64,000 nucleotides of DNA, from contig NC_068978.1 of the NCBI RefSeq assembly GCF_016808095.1, positions 31,740,160-31,804,159 on the forward strand, written 5' to 3'. This document shows positions 36,672 to 48,313 of this stretch, in pieces. The DNA comes from Vigna angularis (Eukaryota; Streptophyta; Magnoliopsida; Fabales; Fabaceae). The position numbers and the translations under genes were made by a program. The notes under the pieces were generated by a model that was not told the origin of the DNA, did no database searches, and was given only the letters and a program-made list of their open reading frames with translations. Position 1 is the first letter of the stretch; the number at the start of each line of letters is the position of its first letter.

Positions 36672-38249
36672 CAACGAAATTTGCAGGTTGGTTAAAAGAA
36701 AAGTGAAAGTAAAGCTGAAAACGGTGATCATAGTTCAGTTAAATCATTCGTGAAAACCAAAAGAAAAAAAAAATTATTAATTAAAGATTTAATTAAATTT
36801 CAATTTGTGTTTTAGTATAAAATATATACAAAATTATTTTCACTAAATTAGGCAAAAAAATTGACAACTTTTTTAATTAAGTTTTTTTTTATGTGATGAT
36901 GGTGTGTACGGATTTTGAGTTGAAAGATGATTGAAGTATATTAAATGTTAAAAAGAAGAATGAGCATGACTATGTTGTTGATTTTTTTTTATTTTTTAAT
37001 TTTTGACATTTTACAAGGTTAAGTTGTTATTTTTTAGATTGTAGTGATAATGACATGAGAATGTATATCCAAAACAAAGATTGATGAAAACAACTTATCA
37101 GTGTAGATTAAGAACAAGACAAAGAGCATATACGAATATGCATGATTATTTACATTCTCTTAATCTTAATCTTAATTAATTAACCATTCCATTAATCTAT
37201 TTACTGAAAAGTGATAAGAACTAGCAAACAAAAGTGGATTGGAGAAATATTATCATACATTGAAATCATTTTAAAAGGTTGTTGAACAATTTGAGACAAA
37301 TATAGAGAATTTCATCGTTGAATTCAAAGGATTCAAACAATCTTTTTTTTTTTTGTTTTTCAGTGTGAACTCTTGTGAATTTATCAAACAGAATTTTCAA
37401 TTTGTTTGAAAATTGGTGTGCATGAATGATGATTCCTTGGTTGACCTCTGATTAAGTCATTGTTTTCCAAATGCTAAACAACATATGAGTAGTTTTAATA
37501 TATGATACAAATAATTAATATATTTCATGCCTTCCATAACATAATAAAAAAGTACTTATATATCAATGAAATTCTTGATAATTACAACACCCAACATTAA
37601 TCATATTCTTAAATCATTTGATAATAATATTTTATACAACAACATTGTTGTTGTAATACATTACAAATATTTTATTAACTTTGAGAACAAAGAAAATAAC
37701 ACAATTTGTAAAAGAGAACTTTATTTTAAATTATTTGTTCTATTACAAGATACATATTGAATGAGTTTGTTAACTTATTATATTGATGTGATAAATATGT
37801 CAATAATCAAACATTTACATTACAAATAAACATAATTACACATCAAATGATAATGAAGAGTTAAACAATATAAATATGTGCATTAAAAAGTTGTGATATT
37901 TAAAGTTAGTAATTGTCCAACATTATAAGATTCAAACAATGCTTACATGTTAATTAATATAAGATTTCTCTTAAATAATAAATTATTGAATAAATTTTTA
38001 AGTTTTAGTTTAAGCTTTCCTTGTTCGTTTTTGTGGATCAAAGAAAAGAAATATGTAACATAGCGGAAATGAAAACTAAAATAGCAACATGAGATAGGAG
38101 AGAGTTGACCCAAGCAACGCCAATCTCAATTCAACTACATACAGTTTGTGTAAGGGGAGAACAACTTTGGAGGAGTCAAATTTTTCTAAGAAATCTCCTT
38201 TTTGCATTATGAACAATTCGTTCATTTTCATTTGGCTTGATGGAAGTCA
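36672..38249. other. AT-rich intergenic DNA with one dispersed repeat
   Basis: The first part is the upstream region of the GOST-type gene. No gene is seen. The repeat at 37265-37445 is listed separately. Confidence 0.5.
37265..37445 (+). repeat. Dispersed repeat, copy A
   Basis: It shares ATCGTTGAATTCAAA, CAGTGTGAAC, AATTTATCAAA and GAAAATTGGTGT, in the same order, with 42818-42970 in direct orientation. The nature of the family is unknown to me. Confidence 0.7.
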
Positions 38250-38935
38250 CATTATTTCTCAAGCTTTGTTCCTATGACCTTCAATTCTGGATTCGGAACA
38301 GGTTTGATAAGTCCTTTGTTAGATGTTATCTTGTATACCACGCCTGACAACATGCCCAGCTCTATGTAGGGTCGTTTGTCCAACTGAAGAGATTGTTCAG
38401 CATTGATATTGGAGACTTTGTTACCCTTGGTTTTATGAAGTCTAAGCATTGTAATTTCAAGAGTTCTTGTTACTCATATACCTGTTTGAGGAGTCAGAGG
38501 ACTTGTCTTGGAATACGCCTGATTAGATTTCATCCTCAATACTCTACCCAATCTCTATGAAAGCTTTGAAGTGGGATAGGTATTGGGCATACATATGCTT
38601 TTGAGACTCTAACTATACGTTTTTCACTATCATTTCCAATGCCCCCCCCCTTCTGTCGAGGGGTTTGGTTATCATTTGGGATGCCCCTTTCCTCCATCTG
38701 TAATGTACTCAAAGAAGGTCTCATTAGGTTGTAACTTTGTTCTTTCTAAGTCATGCTTGGTTACATCTACCTCAATGTTGTAACAATCCTTATTGTTGAA
38801 CTCATTGCATATGTCCTCCCAATTTCTTGAACTTGTCATCCAGGGAGAGGAACCATCTTAAGGTAGCACCGGTCAATGTCCTTTGGAATAACTGAGCAAG
38901 AGTTTCTTCTAAATGTAGGGAATCATACACCCGTT
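38250..38935 (-). pseudogene. Retrotransposon gag remnant
   Basis: Reverse reading gives LHLEETLAQLFQRTLTGATL, RWFLSLDDKFKK, WEDICNEFNNKDCYNIEVDV and TKLQPNETFFEYITRW across frames. This matches the Retrotrans_gag core (W-F-L followed by the arm around F-x-R). A following 65-codon frame (38449-38252) continues it. Frameshifts and stops throughout; no LTRs found. Confidence 0.65.
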
Positions 38936-40080
<1,145 letters not shown>

Positions 40081-40312
40081 TTTTGCATATAACAAATTAA
40101 GAAATTTATGTTACTATTTTTCTCATAACAAAGTAATTAATATGTTATTTTGGTTTGGAATTTAACTAAAATTCAAAACATATGTGTCAACTATTATTTT
40201 GCATATAACAAATTAAGAAATTTATGTTACTATTTTTCTCATAACAAAGTAATTAATATGTTATTTTGGTTTGGAATTTAACTAAAATTCAAAACATATG
40301 TGTCAACTATGA
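40081..40312. repeat. 116-bp tandem duplication (two copies)
   Basis: The block starting GCATATAACAAATTAAGAAA at 40085 recurs at 40201 with a period of 116 and no difference that I can see until about 40312. It is a recent duplication in non-coding DNA. Confidence 0.95.
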
Positions 40313-40469
40313 AATAGTGTGTCTTAAATAAAATATTTACTAGACATTTGGATAAACATTTGATCTCACATGATCAATTGAATCAAACATATAAAACTTG
40401 AATGACATTTAATGTTATTTCAATCAACATATCTTATTTTGTATTGAACACTAGAGTAGGGAAGGGATA

Positions 40470-42240
40470 AGAACACGATTGTTTTTGACAATCGATAACA
40501 ATTCTATATCTGAGGTATATTAAGACGAGGTAAAAATGGAAAGATTATTGGTCTCGGTTATAAATTGCGAAGCAAAAAAATTCACATTTTGCTTCGGTTA
40601 AAAAATATCGAAACACTAAACCGAAAAATATAAAAAAATGGGTTTATGGCCGTGGTTGTGAGAAGAACCACTATCATAGACCATTTTCTACTTCAGTTAT
40701 AAAAATAACTGAGGCTAAAAGTTTTTTTTAAAATATTTTTATATTGTATATCAAAGAGAAATCATTTGAACCAAGTTTGCCTTTCCCGATGATCGAGGGT
40801 AGCATAGTCCAGAAACGAAGGAGTTAATGGGGAATGTGTTTTGTTCATCTCCTATTTGCATGATATGATCCAACACCACGTAGTTCCTAAAACTTGCACA
40901 ACCACAACATTTCAAAATATAAATAAAACTATTAAGCTTTATCATCGTTGTAGAGGAAAATCATTTATCATTGTTTCAAAATATAAACATAGAACATTAT
41001 CTGCAATTGTGTACAAGAACCAAAGCATATTACGCGAGTTAATATGCCAAATCTGCACTATGATGCAAACACAAAAACGCAAAAAAAAAACAATGACAAT
41101 CGCACTCACTATAACGGTAGAGACGAATAAAGCGATGACAACAACGTGCAACGAATGTAATGCAACGACGACAACAATGTCTGAAGTAGTGATGACGGTC
41201 AAACAATAAGGGTGACCTTCAAGTTCAGAGATGAAGTGAGTCGAACAGTGGAAACACTCATTCGCAAAGGAAGGAAGAAGAGGAATGTGAAATGGTTAAC
41301 CTGCGTTTTTTTTGCAAATATAACCATAGGCGAGACATATATGGCAACAATTATTCGTAATAACCAAGGCCATATGTCCTTCCTAGAAAAACAAAACAAG
41401 TGACAATTTTGAAATTTTGATTAACCTTTTTGTCTCGGTTGTTCAGGGAATTGCTACAAAAAGTAGATACAACAATAGTTGTTAAAATAACTGAGGCCAT
41501 ATGTTCTTCTCAGAAGAAAAAAAAAACAAGTGGCAATTTTGAAATTGTTATACTATGTATAAATTTGCATCGCGGGCCACGTTGAATGCGAGTTCCACCG
41601 TGCCTGAAGCATATTTGCTACCAGGAACAACATACAAAAGCATATTGGCTCGTGCATCGCTGCAAAACACAACTTCACTAGATCTCCAACACACCAGCAC
41701 GTGAGTGACAAGGCTTTTATTTAAATCTGGTTAGTGTGTCAAATGATGAAGGAGAATGAGATGAGAGTGAGAAAGGGGAAAAAGAAGAATGATGGTTAGG
41801 GATTTTGGAACCCTCTGTTTACAAATAAAAGAAAAAAAAATAAGAAACTATTTTCTATATTGGTTATAATTAAAATCGGTATAGAAAATTTTCTTATTTA
41901 TTACAAAATTGACACCACGTCCGCTTTCTATATAGATTATAATTAGAACTGATATGAATTTTTTTTATTTATTACAAAAATGTCACCACATTCAATTTCA
42001 ATTAAAACTGGTATAAAAAGTTTTTTTATTTATTACAAAAATGTCATCGCGTCCGCTTTTTATATCGGAGTTATAACTAAAATCGATATAGAAATTTTTT
42101 TTCTTCTTTATTACAAAAAAAATTCATATGTTATAACTACAACCGGTATAAGGAAATATTATCTTATTTATAGTTATGTTATTGTGTCACTTTTATATAT
42201 TGTGGATTATAATCGATATAAATAATCGTCATAAAAAATA
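40470..42240. mobile_element. Probable non-autonomous CACTA-like block with subterminal repeats
   Basis: Repeated words CTCGGTTATAAA, AAATAACTGAGGC and GGTTATAATTAAAATCGGTA occur on both strands. At 41855-42190 there is a degenerate ~60-70-base tandem array built on TATTTATTACAAAA. Arrays of this kind are typical near CACTA transposon ends. I could not find the CACTA termini, and no transposase is present. Confidence 0.4.
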
Positions 42241-43167
42241 TCTTTTTGCATAGTACTTGGTAATTGTGTAATTATGATAACTTTTCGCAATTTTTATGAT
42301 TGATTTTGAAAGTAAAAATAATTTTGTTTGAGCAACTCACCAATAATATGTCGTAAAATGGTGTAATCTCTTAAGTAATTTATTTGTATTTGATTTTTGT
42401 TGAGTTGTTTGTTTTTTTCTTAACCCGCAAATGTGTCTTTATTGTAGAAAATGGTATTTAGCAAAATTAGAATATTAAAATATGTAATTCTTACATATGA
42501 TTTGTACTTTATTTTTTTTTCTTTATGACGTCTAATGATTTTTATTCTAAGTTAATATTGATGACTATGTTTTTCGCTTCCCAAAAAGTCAGGAAGATTT
42601 AACACAAGTATAAACATACAATATAAAAAATCAAGATACAGAATTCAATATCTTAAAATAATATATATATGTAGATATTTGTATTAGTATATTATTCTTC
42701 GTGAGAAAACTTTTACAAATTCACTGGAAATCTTAAACTCTAAATCTTACGTCTTAACATTAAACCTTAAATCCTAAAAGAAATTATTTAATTAAAATTA
42801 TTATTATAAATTGTTTTGTTGAAATCATTTAAGACAAGGAAACACGATGTTATATCGTTGAATTCAAATGATTCAACAACCTTTTTCTTTTCCAGTGTGA
42901 ACCTTGGAAATTTATCAAAGCAATTTCTCAAATTTTTGGAAAATTGGTGTATTGATGAAGATTCCTTAATTAGTGGCACTGTGGTACCCAGCAGGACCCT
43001 TTCTCTCTTTTTATGTAAGATTATATTCTTTAGGGTTCTTCTTCTTCCTTTTTTACATTTTTTTTAAATAACTTTTGCCAACAAGAATTAACTAAGAAGC
43101 ATATATATCATAAAAAAAAGCAAACTATTATATGTTATTCTTTTAAAATAAGTTGGATAATAAAAAA
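42241..43167. other. AT-rich intergenic DNA before the retrotransposon nest
   Basis: Apart from the dispersed repeat copy B, nothing is recognised. The Tat LTR starts at 43168. Confidence 0.5.
42818..42970 (+). repeat. Dispersed repeat, copy B
   Basis: Direct-orientation partner of 37265-37445, about 5.5 kb away. Similarity covers some 150 bases with small gaps. Confidence 0.7.
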
Positions 43168-43547
43168 TGTACCAGGGAGAACCGGGCGCCGTACGAAGGA
43201 CGCCCATGAGGCGACGGGCGCCGCCCAAAGGACGCCCATGTCACACCCGCCACAGACGAATGCTCGACCGCCCAAGTCTTGGCCGCCCAAGTAGGTACGG
43301 ATTGAACCTAGACCGTACAAACTCTCCTACACCAGCTAATGTCTGGCGTCGCACGTATGGACGCCCACTAATGAGGTCGTTCGACCATCCCGATGCCTAC
43401 GCCGACCACCTGGGTAGAACCTCTGTCTCTAAGAGAAACTTTGAAGAACTCACAAGGAATTCCATCACCACGAGACAGCGCCGCACTCTCCATGCTCACA
43501 AAAACTGTTCTACAGGATGACGCCGAGAGACGAACGTTTGGTATCAT

Positions 43548-43820
43548 GAAGTGCCGGGCGACCGCATAGAAGATCGTCCGCCCAAAGAAGTGCCGGGCGA
43601 CCGCATAAAAGATCGTCCGCCCAACGAAGTGCCGAGCGACCGCATAGAAGATCGTCCGCCCAACGAAGTGCCGGGCGACCGCATAGAAGATCGTCCGCCC
43701 AACGAAGTGCTGGGCGACCGCATAGAAGATCGTCCGTCCAACGAAGTGCCGGGCGACCGCATAGAAGATCGTCCGCCCAACGAAGTGCCGGGCGACCGCG
43801 TAGAGGATCGTCCGCCCAAT
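43548..43820. repeat. 39-bp tandem array (7 copies) in the Tat LTR
   Basis: Units start GAAGTGCCGGGCGACCGCAT at 43548, 43587, 43626, 43665, 43704, 43743 and 43782. The 39-base period (13 codons) keeps frames open on both strands, which explains the repetitive open frames; they are not genes. Its position upstream of the TATA box suits a U3 enhancer-like array. Confidence 0.95.
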
Positions 43821-44018
43821 GTAATGCCCGAGTCGTCCATAGGAAAGACGAACGCCCGTATCACTTGGGCGGACGCCCATATCACACTGACCGGCCAAAT
43901 CACTAATCACTGTGGCTCAAGTAAATTGACCTGGTTTAGAGGTAAGTAGAAATTAGGAGCTATTGGGCTGATTGGGCCATGATTAACCTTTCACTAATCC
44001 CAAATCCCATAGCGAAAA

Positions 44019-44026
44019 CTATAAAT
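44019..44026 (+). promoter_or_regulatory. TATA box of the Tat LTR
   Basis: CTATAAAT, about 20 bases before the point where the Athila-like element is inserted. The natural start site would fall at or just beyond the insertion. Confidence 0.65.
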
Positions 44027-44046
44027 ACAGGTTCACGGTGAGTGGT

Positions 44047-45602
44047 TGATAATGCTAATTTTTACCACTATCTAAGCATCATTTTAGTAGCAAAATCAAC
44101 TCCTTTATAACTTATAACTTGTTAAATCCTCTTCTTTTGTCTTGTTTTCTAAATAATTGTATCTTTGGCTACTTTGATGTGCTTTCATCAATAATCCCTT
44201 ATTTTGTAGCTAATAATGAGCTTGGAAGAGTCTCCAATAATGTCTAAAGCTGAACCAAGCATGAGAAGCAAGCAGATCTGCAGAAAAAGTGAAAATGATG
44301 CAGTGCTGAAAAGTCAGGCCCAAGCCCCCCCTGCTGAGGGGCGCCCAAGCGCGACTGGACCAGGGCCAGTTTCTGCACAGAAAAGTGACCAGGTGCCAGT
44401 TTTGTGTGCTGGTCAGGCCCAAGCCCCCCCTGGCTGAGGGGCGCCCAAGCGCGACTGCACCAGGGCCAGTTTCTGCACAGAAAAGTGACCAAGTGCCAGT
44501 TTTGTGTGCTGGTCGCGCCCGGGCGTGAAAAAGGGGCGCCCGGGCGCGACTTTTTGCGAGAAGCTTGCGCCCGGGTGTGAGAAATGGGGCGCCCAAGCGC
44601 GACTTTTTGCGAGAAGCTTGCGCCCGGGCGTGAGAAATGGGGCGCCCAAGCGCGACTTTTTCCGAGAGGCTCGCGCCCGAGCGCGACTGAGAGGGCGCCC
44701 GGGCGCGACTTTTGCTGATGTGTCAGATCTAGCTTATTTAACCCTAAAACGCGAAGGGGTTGGGATCTTTGGCTGCCCAAACACGATTTCTCTCAATTGG
44801 AGCTCTTAGAGGCGAGCTAGGAGCTGTGGAAACAGTCCTTCTTCAACCTTGGGTCTTCCTCCTTCTTCCATTTCCACCATTGTTGTAAGCTTGAGCTCTC
44901 CATTCATGGAAAGCTAGTTTCATTATTGTTGGGGGATTGATGTAGCCACTGAAATCTTATGTAAACCACTATGTTTTGAATGAATTTATGCCTCTTTCAT
45001 TGATTGTTAGTGTTTAATTCCTTTTCTTAATGCTTGTTGTGAAATTGCTACCCATTACATGATTTTAGGGTTTGCTTGATATTGGAAAATGTTGGGTAAA
45101 TCTGGACTTGGATTAAACACCTAAAGGAAATAGTATCTAGGAATAGAGCTAGGACCTTTGGTTGTCTTAAGATCTCAATTCTTAATGCAGAAATAATTGT
45201 TAGGTTTTCCAAGGGATTGGAACCTAATAAGGAAGTCTAGGCTCTCTCTACCAAGGAATTGGGTTTGAGTAATTTAGTAGATTGACATTGGCATATTAAT
45301 GAAGAGGAAGTGATTTTCTATACATAAGAGTGAAGTAGGTGAAATCATACCCCCAACAATACCATTTCATGTCATTTCTAATCTTTCCATTTCCTAGTGT
45401 TTGAGTATCTAAGATCACTTTTATCAATTATGTTTCATGTTTACTTTAATTGCACAAAAACACAAATTATGAAGCATTCTTTAGTCTAAGTTAGTTGGAA
45501 ATTATACGATTGTTTGGTGACACGAGTCTCTTGGGAAACGATATCCGGTCTTACCGGTTTTATTACTTAGAACGATTTGGTACACTTGCCAGAAAGTTAA
45601 CA
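44047..45602 (+). repeat. Left LTR of the Athila-like element
   Basis: 1,556 bases. It carries a GC-rich array of GCGCCCAAGCGCGACT-type units at about 44320-44710. It has one more 53-base unit than the right LTR, which accounts for the whole length difference. Confidence 0.95.
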
Positions 45603-45608
45603 AGTTTT

Positions 45609-45626
45609 TGGCGCCGTTGCCGGGGA
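45609..45626 (+). other. Primer binding site (tRNA-Asp type)
   Basis: TGGCGCCGTTGCCGGGGA, six bases after the LTR, is complementary to the 3' end of plant tRNA-Asp including CCA. Confidence 0.85.
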
Positions 45627-45868
45627 CTCGGTGTTAATACTATACTTTTGTGTGTTTCTAACCAACTTAGGCTTTATTCTTATATTCTTTTTACTGTGAA
45701 TAATTTTTGTTTTCTTTTATTTTCGGATAACTTGGTGCTCTAGTATTGTTGTCTCTAGTGTATGCAGGGCACAATCCGTACTAGGAGCACAACATCATCT
45801 GAACCCCTCCTTTTTGACCCTGAAGTTGAGAAAAACTGCCCATAGAAACAAAAGTAGAAGGAGAAGAT

Positions 45869-48313
45869 ATGGCCGCCAATCCAAATGGTCATGGTGATGG
45901 CCAAGCTAGACGCACCTTGGAGGACTATTCTACATTCTCAGGGCCTCTTCACTTTAACAGCATTTCTAGGCCAAGAGTTAATGCCGCCAACATGGAGATA
46001 AAGCCTGCTCTCATCCATTTGGTGCAGAACAATCAGTTTCAGGGCCTTTCTCATGAGAATCCGTACAATCATTTGGCCACCTTCCTTGAGATATGTAATA
46101 CTGTGAAGATTCATGATGTTCCTGATGAAGCTATAAGACTGAGCCTGTTTCCATTCTCGTTGGGAGGAAACGCCAAGGTGTGCTTGAATTCTTTTCCTGA
46201 GAATAGCTTCATGGCATGGGAAGACGTGGTTGCCAAGTTCCTCAACAAATACTTCCCACAGTCAAAAGTAAATAAAGGAAAGCAGGAAATCTCATCTTTT
46301 CAGCAAGATGGTAGTGAAACTTTGAGTCAAGCATGGGACAGGTTCAAGGGTCTACTACGAAAGACACCCACTCATGGGTTTGATGAGCCTACCGTCCTAA
46401 ATATGTTTTTGGGGGGCCTTAAATCCCAAACCAAATTAATGTTGGATGCCTCAGCTGGAGGAAACATCAGATGGAAGACACCTGAAGAAGCACATGAGCT
46501 GATAGAGAATATGGCTTCTAAAGACAATGAAGTGCAAAATGAAAGGGCTCAACTCCAACAAAAAGGTGTTTTTCAACTACAATCTCAGGACGCCTTGTTA
46601 GCTCAAAACAAAATAATGACCCAACAACTCGAAGCTCTCATGAACAAGCTCTCTCAACTCCCTAAAGAGCTCCAGAATGTTTCGCAAGTTCAACATCAAG
46701 GTTGTGAGCTATGTGGTGGAGATCATATAAATGGTCAGTGTGCCATGCAAGCCAATTTCCAAGAGGTGAATTATATGGGTAATCAAGACCGCCAAGGTAA
46801 CTACAACCAAGGATGGAGACCTCACCCAAGCATGGGCCAAGGACAAGTTGGGCCATCAAACATACCACCTCAACAACAATATCAACCACATCCCTCCGTA
46901 TCTGACAGGACCTCAAAGTTAGAGGACACTCTTCAGCAGTTTATGCAAGTGTCCATGTCCAACCACAAGAGCACTAAAGCTTCCATTAGAAATCTGGAGA
47001 TACAAGTGGGTCAACTTGCTAAGAAGCTCGAGGAAAAACCTGAAAAGAATTTTGTGGCCAACAATGAAGTTAACCCTAAGGAGGAATGCAATGTCATTAC
47101 AACAAGAAGTGGAAAAGAGGTTGGGGTTGATTACAAGAAACAACTGCCAAATAAAGAAAACAGAAGCAATGAAGATGAGATCCAAGCACACAAGGAAATA
47201 GATCAAGAGATTGTTGGGAGAGAAGAAGAAAATAAAGGAAAAGAAAAAGAGAAAAACCAAAAAGAGAAAGAAATAGTGAAACACCTCCCTTACCCAAAAA
47301 ACCCATCTACTAAAGGGAAGGAGAAACAGTTGGCTCGGTTCAAGCAAATATTCGATCAACTTGAGATCACCATGCCATTGACCGAAGCACTGCAGCAAAT
47401 TCCGGCTTATGCGAAATACATGAAGCAAATCCTCAGCAAGAAGAAATATTTAGATGAGGAAACAATTGAAGTACAGGGAAATTGCAGTGCCATCATGCAG
47501 AAGACTCTTCCTCCAAAATTTAAAGATCCAGAGAGTTTCACCATTCCATGCACTATTGGAAACAAGGAGATAGGTAGAGCTCTCGTTGACTTGGGGGCTA
47601 GTATCAATCTGATTCCCCTATCTATGCTTAAGAAGATTGGTGGTCTTGAAGTCAAGCCTACGAGAATGATGCTACAGCTGGCGGATAGATCCATCAAGTA
47701 TCCGTATGGTGTTGTGGAAGATGTGGTGGTCAAAATAGATAAACTCCAATTCCCAGTGGATTTTGTAGTTATGGACATAGAAGAAGATGTCGAGATACCA
47801 CTCATACTTGGAAGACCTTTCATGAAGACAGCCAAGGTTGTCATTCATGTGGAAGAAGGAACAGTGAAATTGAAAGACCAAGATGAGGAGGTGACTTTCA
47901 ACGTCTTTGGGGTTGAGCAGCAAAATCATGAAAAAGAGACTAGTCTTGAAGCTACAGATGAACTTTTATCAATTACTAGTCTAACAGAGCAAGCTGCCAA
48001 GTTGGTCAAGAGGAGCTTCAGCTGTTTATCCCCAAGAGTAAAGGGAGAGGAAGAAGAAAAAGAAGAAGAACTAGTCCACCAAAATTCTGTGATAGCAAGC
48101 GATGAGCCCAAACCTGGAAAACCAGTGAGATTCAAGAATAGGTTATGGGTCATCAAGAACATAAAGATAAATGGAGTGCTTGAAATAGAGGCTCCATATT
48201 CTAGGAGAGTCAAGGTGGTGACTAGGAAATTGCTGAGAGGATGTTGGTGTCATGACAAGAAGAAGCATTCCAACATCAAAAAATCAAACTTGAGCTTAAT
48301 GGTGTCAAGCTAA
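45869..48313 (+). CDS. Gag-protease polyprotein of the Athila-like element
   Basis: An intact frame of 814 residues. The Gag core is at about 60-230 (for example LIHLVQNNQFQGLSHENPYN, FPFSLGGNAKVCLNSF, WEDVVAKFLNKYFP). A zinc knuckle C-x2-C-x3-H-x4-C lies at 279-291. A Gln-rich linker and a highly charged K/E stretch (about 430-475) follow. The retropepsin-like domain has the catalytic-type Asp574 in VDLGAS and the flap-side ILGRPFM motif near 650. After the protease the frame runs into KNIKINGVLEIEAPYSRRVK and stops. An internal deletion that removed the polymerase could have produced this end; I infer that, and the sequence does not show it. The product could form particles but not copy RNA. 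Confidence 0.9.
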   Translation: MAANPNGHGDGQARRTLEDYSTFSGPLHFNSISRPRVNAANMEIKPALIHLVQNNQFQGLSHENPYNHLATFLEICNTVKIHDVPDEAIRLSLFPFSLGGNAKVCLNSFPENSFMAWEDVVAKFLNKYFPQSKVNKGKQEISSFQQDGSETLSQAWDRFKGLLRKTPTHGFDEPTVLNMFLGGLKSQTKLMLDASAGGNIRWKTPEEAHELIENMASKDNEVQNERAQLQQKGVFQLQSQDALLAQNKIMTQQLEALMNKLSQLPKELQNVSQVQHQGCELCGGDHINGQCAMQANFQEVNYMGNQDRQGNYNQGWRPHPSMGQGQVGPSNIPPQQQYQPHPSVSDRTSKLEDTLQQFMQVSMSNHKSTKASIRNLEIQVGQLAKKLEEKPEKNFVANNEVNPKEECNVITTRSGKEVGVDYKKQLPNKENRSNEDEIQAHKEIDQEIVGREEENKGKEKEKNQKEKEIVKHLPYPKNPSTKGKEKQLARFKQIFDQLEITMPLTEALQQIPAYAKYMKQILSKKKYLDEETIEVQGNCSAIMQKTLPPKFKDPESFTIPCTIGNKEIGRALVDLGASINLIPLSMLKKIGGLEVKPTRMMLQLADRSIKYPYGVVEDVVVKIDKLQFPVDFVVMDIEEDVEIPLILGRPFMKTAKVVIHVEEGTVKLKDQDEEVTFNVFGVEQQNHEKETSLEATDELLSITSLTEQAAKLVKRSFSCLSPRVKGEEEEKEEELVHQNSVIASDEPKPGKPVRFKNRLWVIKNIKINGVLEIEAPYSRRVKVVTRKLLRGCWCHDKKKHSNIKKSNLSLMVSS

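Larger units (their letters stand above)
43168..44046 (+). repeat. Tat 5' LTR, first part (U3 and start of R)
   Basis: It begins TGTACCAGGG, is GC-richer than the flank and carries a seven-copy 39-base array and a TATA box. With 52021-52229 it makes an LTR of about 1,088 bases ending CGAAACA. The boundary is set by TG at the base-composition change and by the primer site at the other end. Confidence 0.75.

Noticed and set aside
40470..42240. Autonomous CACTA transposon
   Set aside because: Subterminal-type repeats are present but neither CACTA termini nor a transposase could be found, so only a low-confidence block is reported.
43368..43949. Open frames on both strands with 13-residue repeats
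   Set aside because: They arise from the 39-base LTR array, whose period is a multiple of three; they lack any domain or start context.
44210..44809. Arg/Pro/Gly-rich frames in both LTR copies (also 50676-51222)
   Set aside because: They come from GC-rich LTR repeats and differ with the 53-base length change; not conserved proteins.
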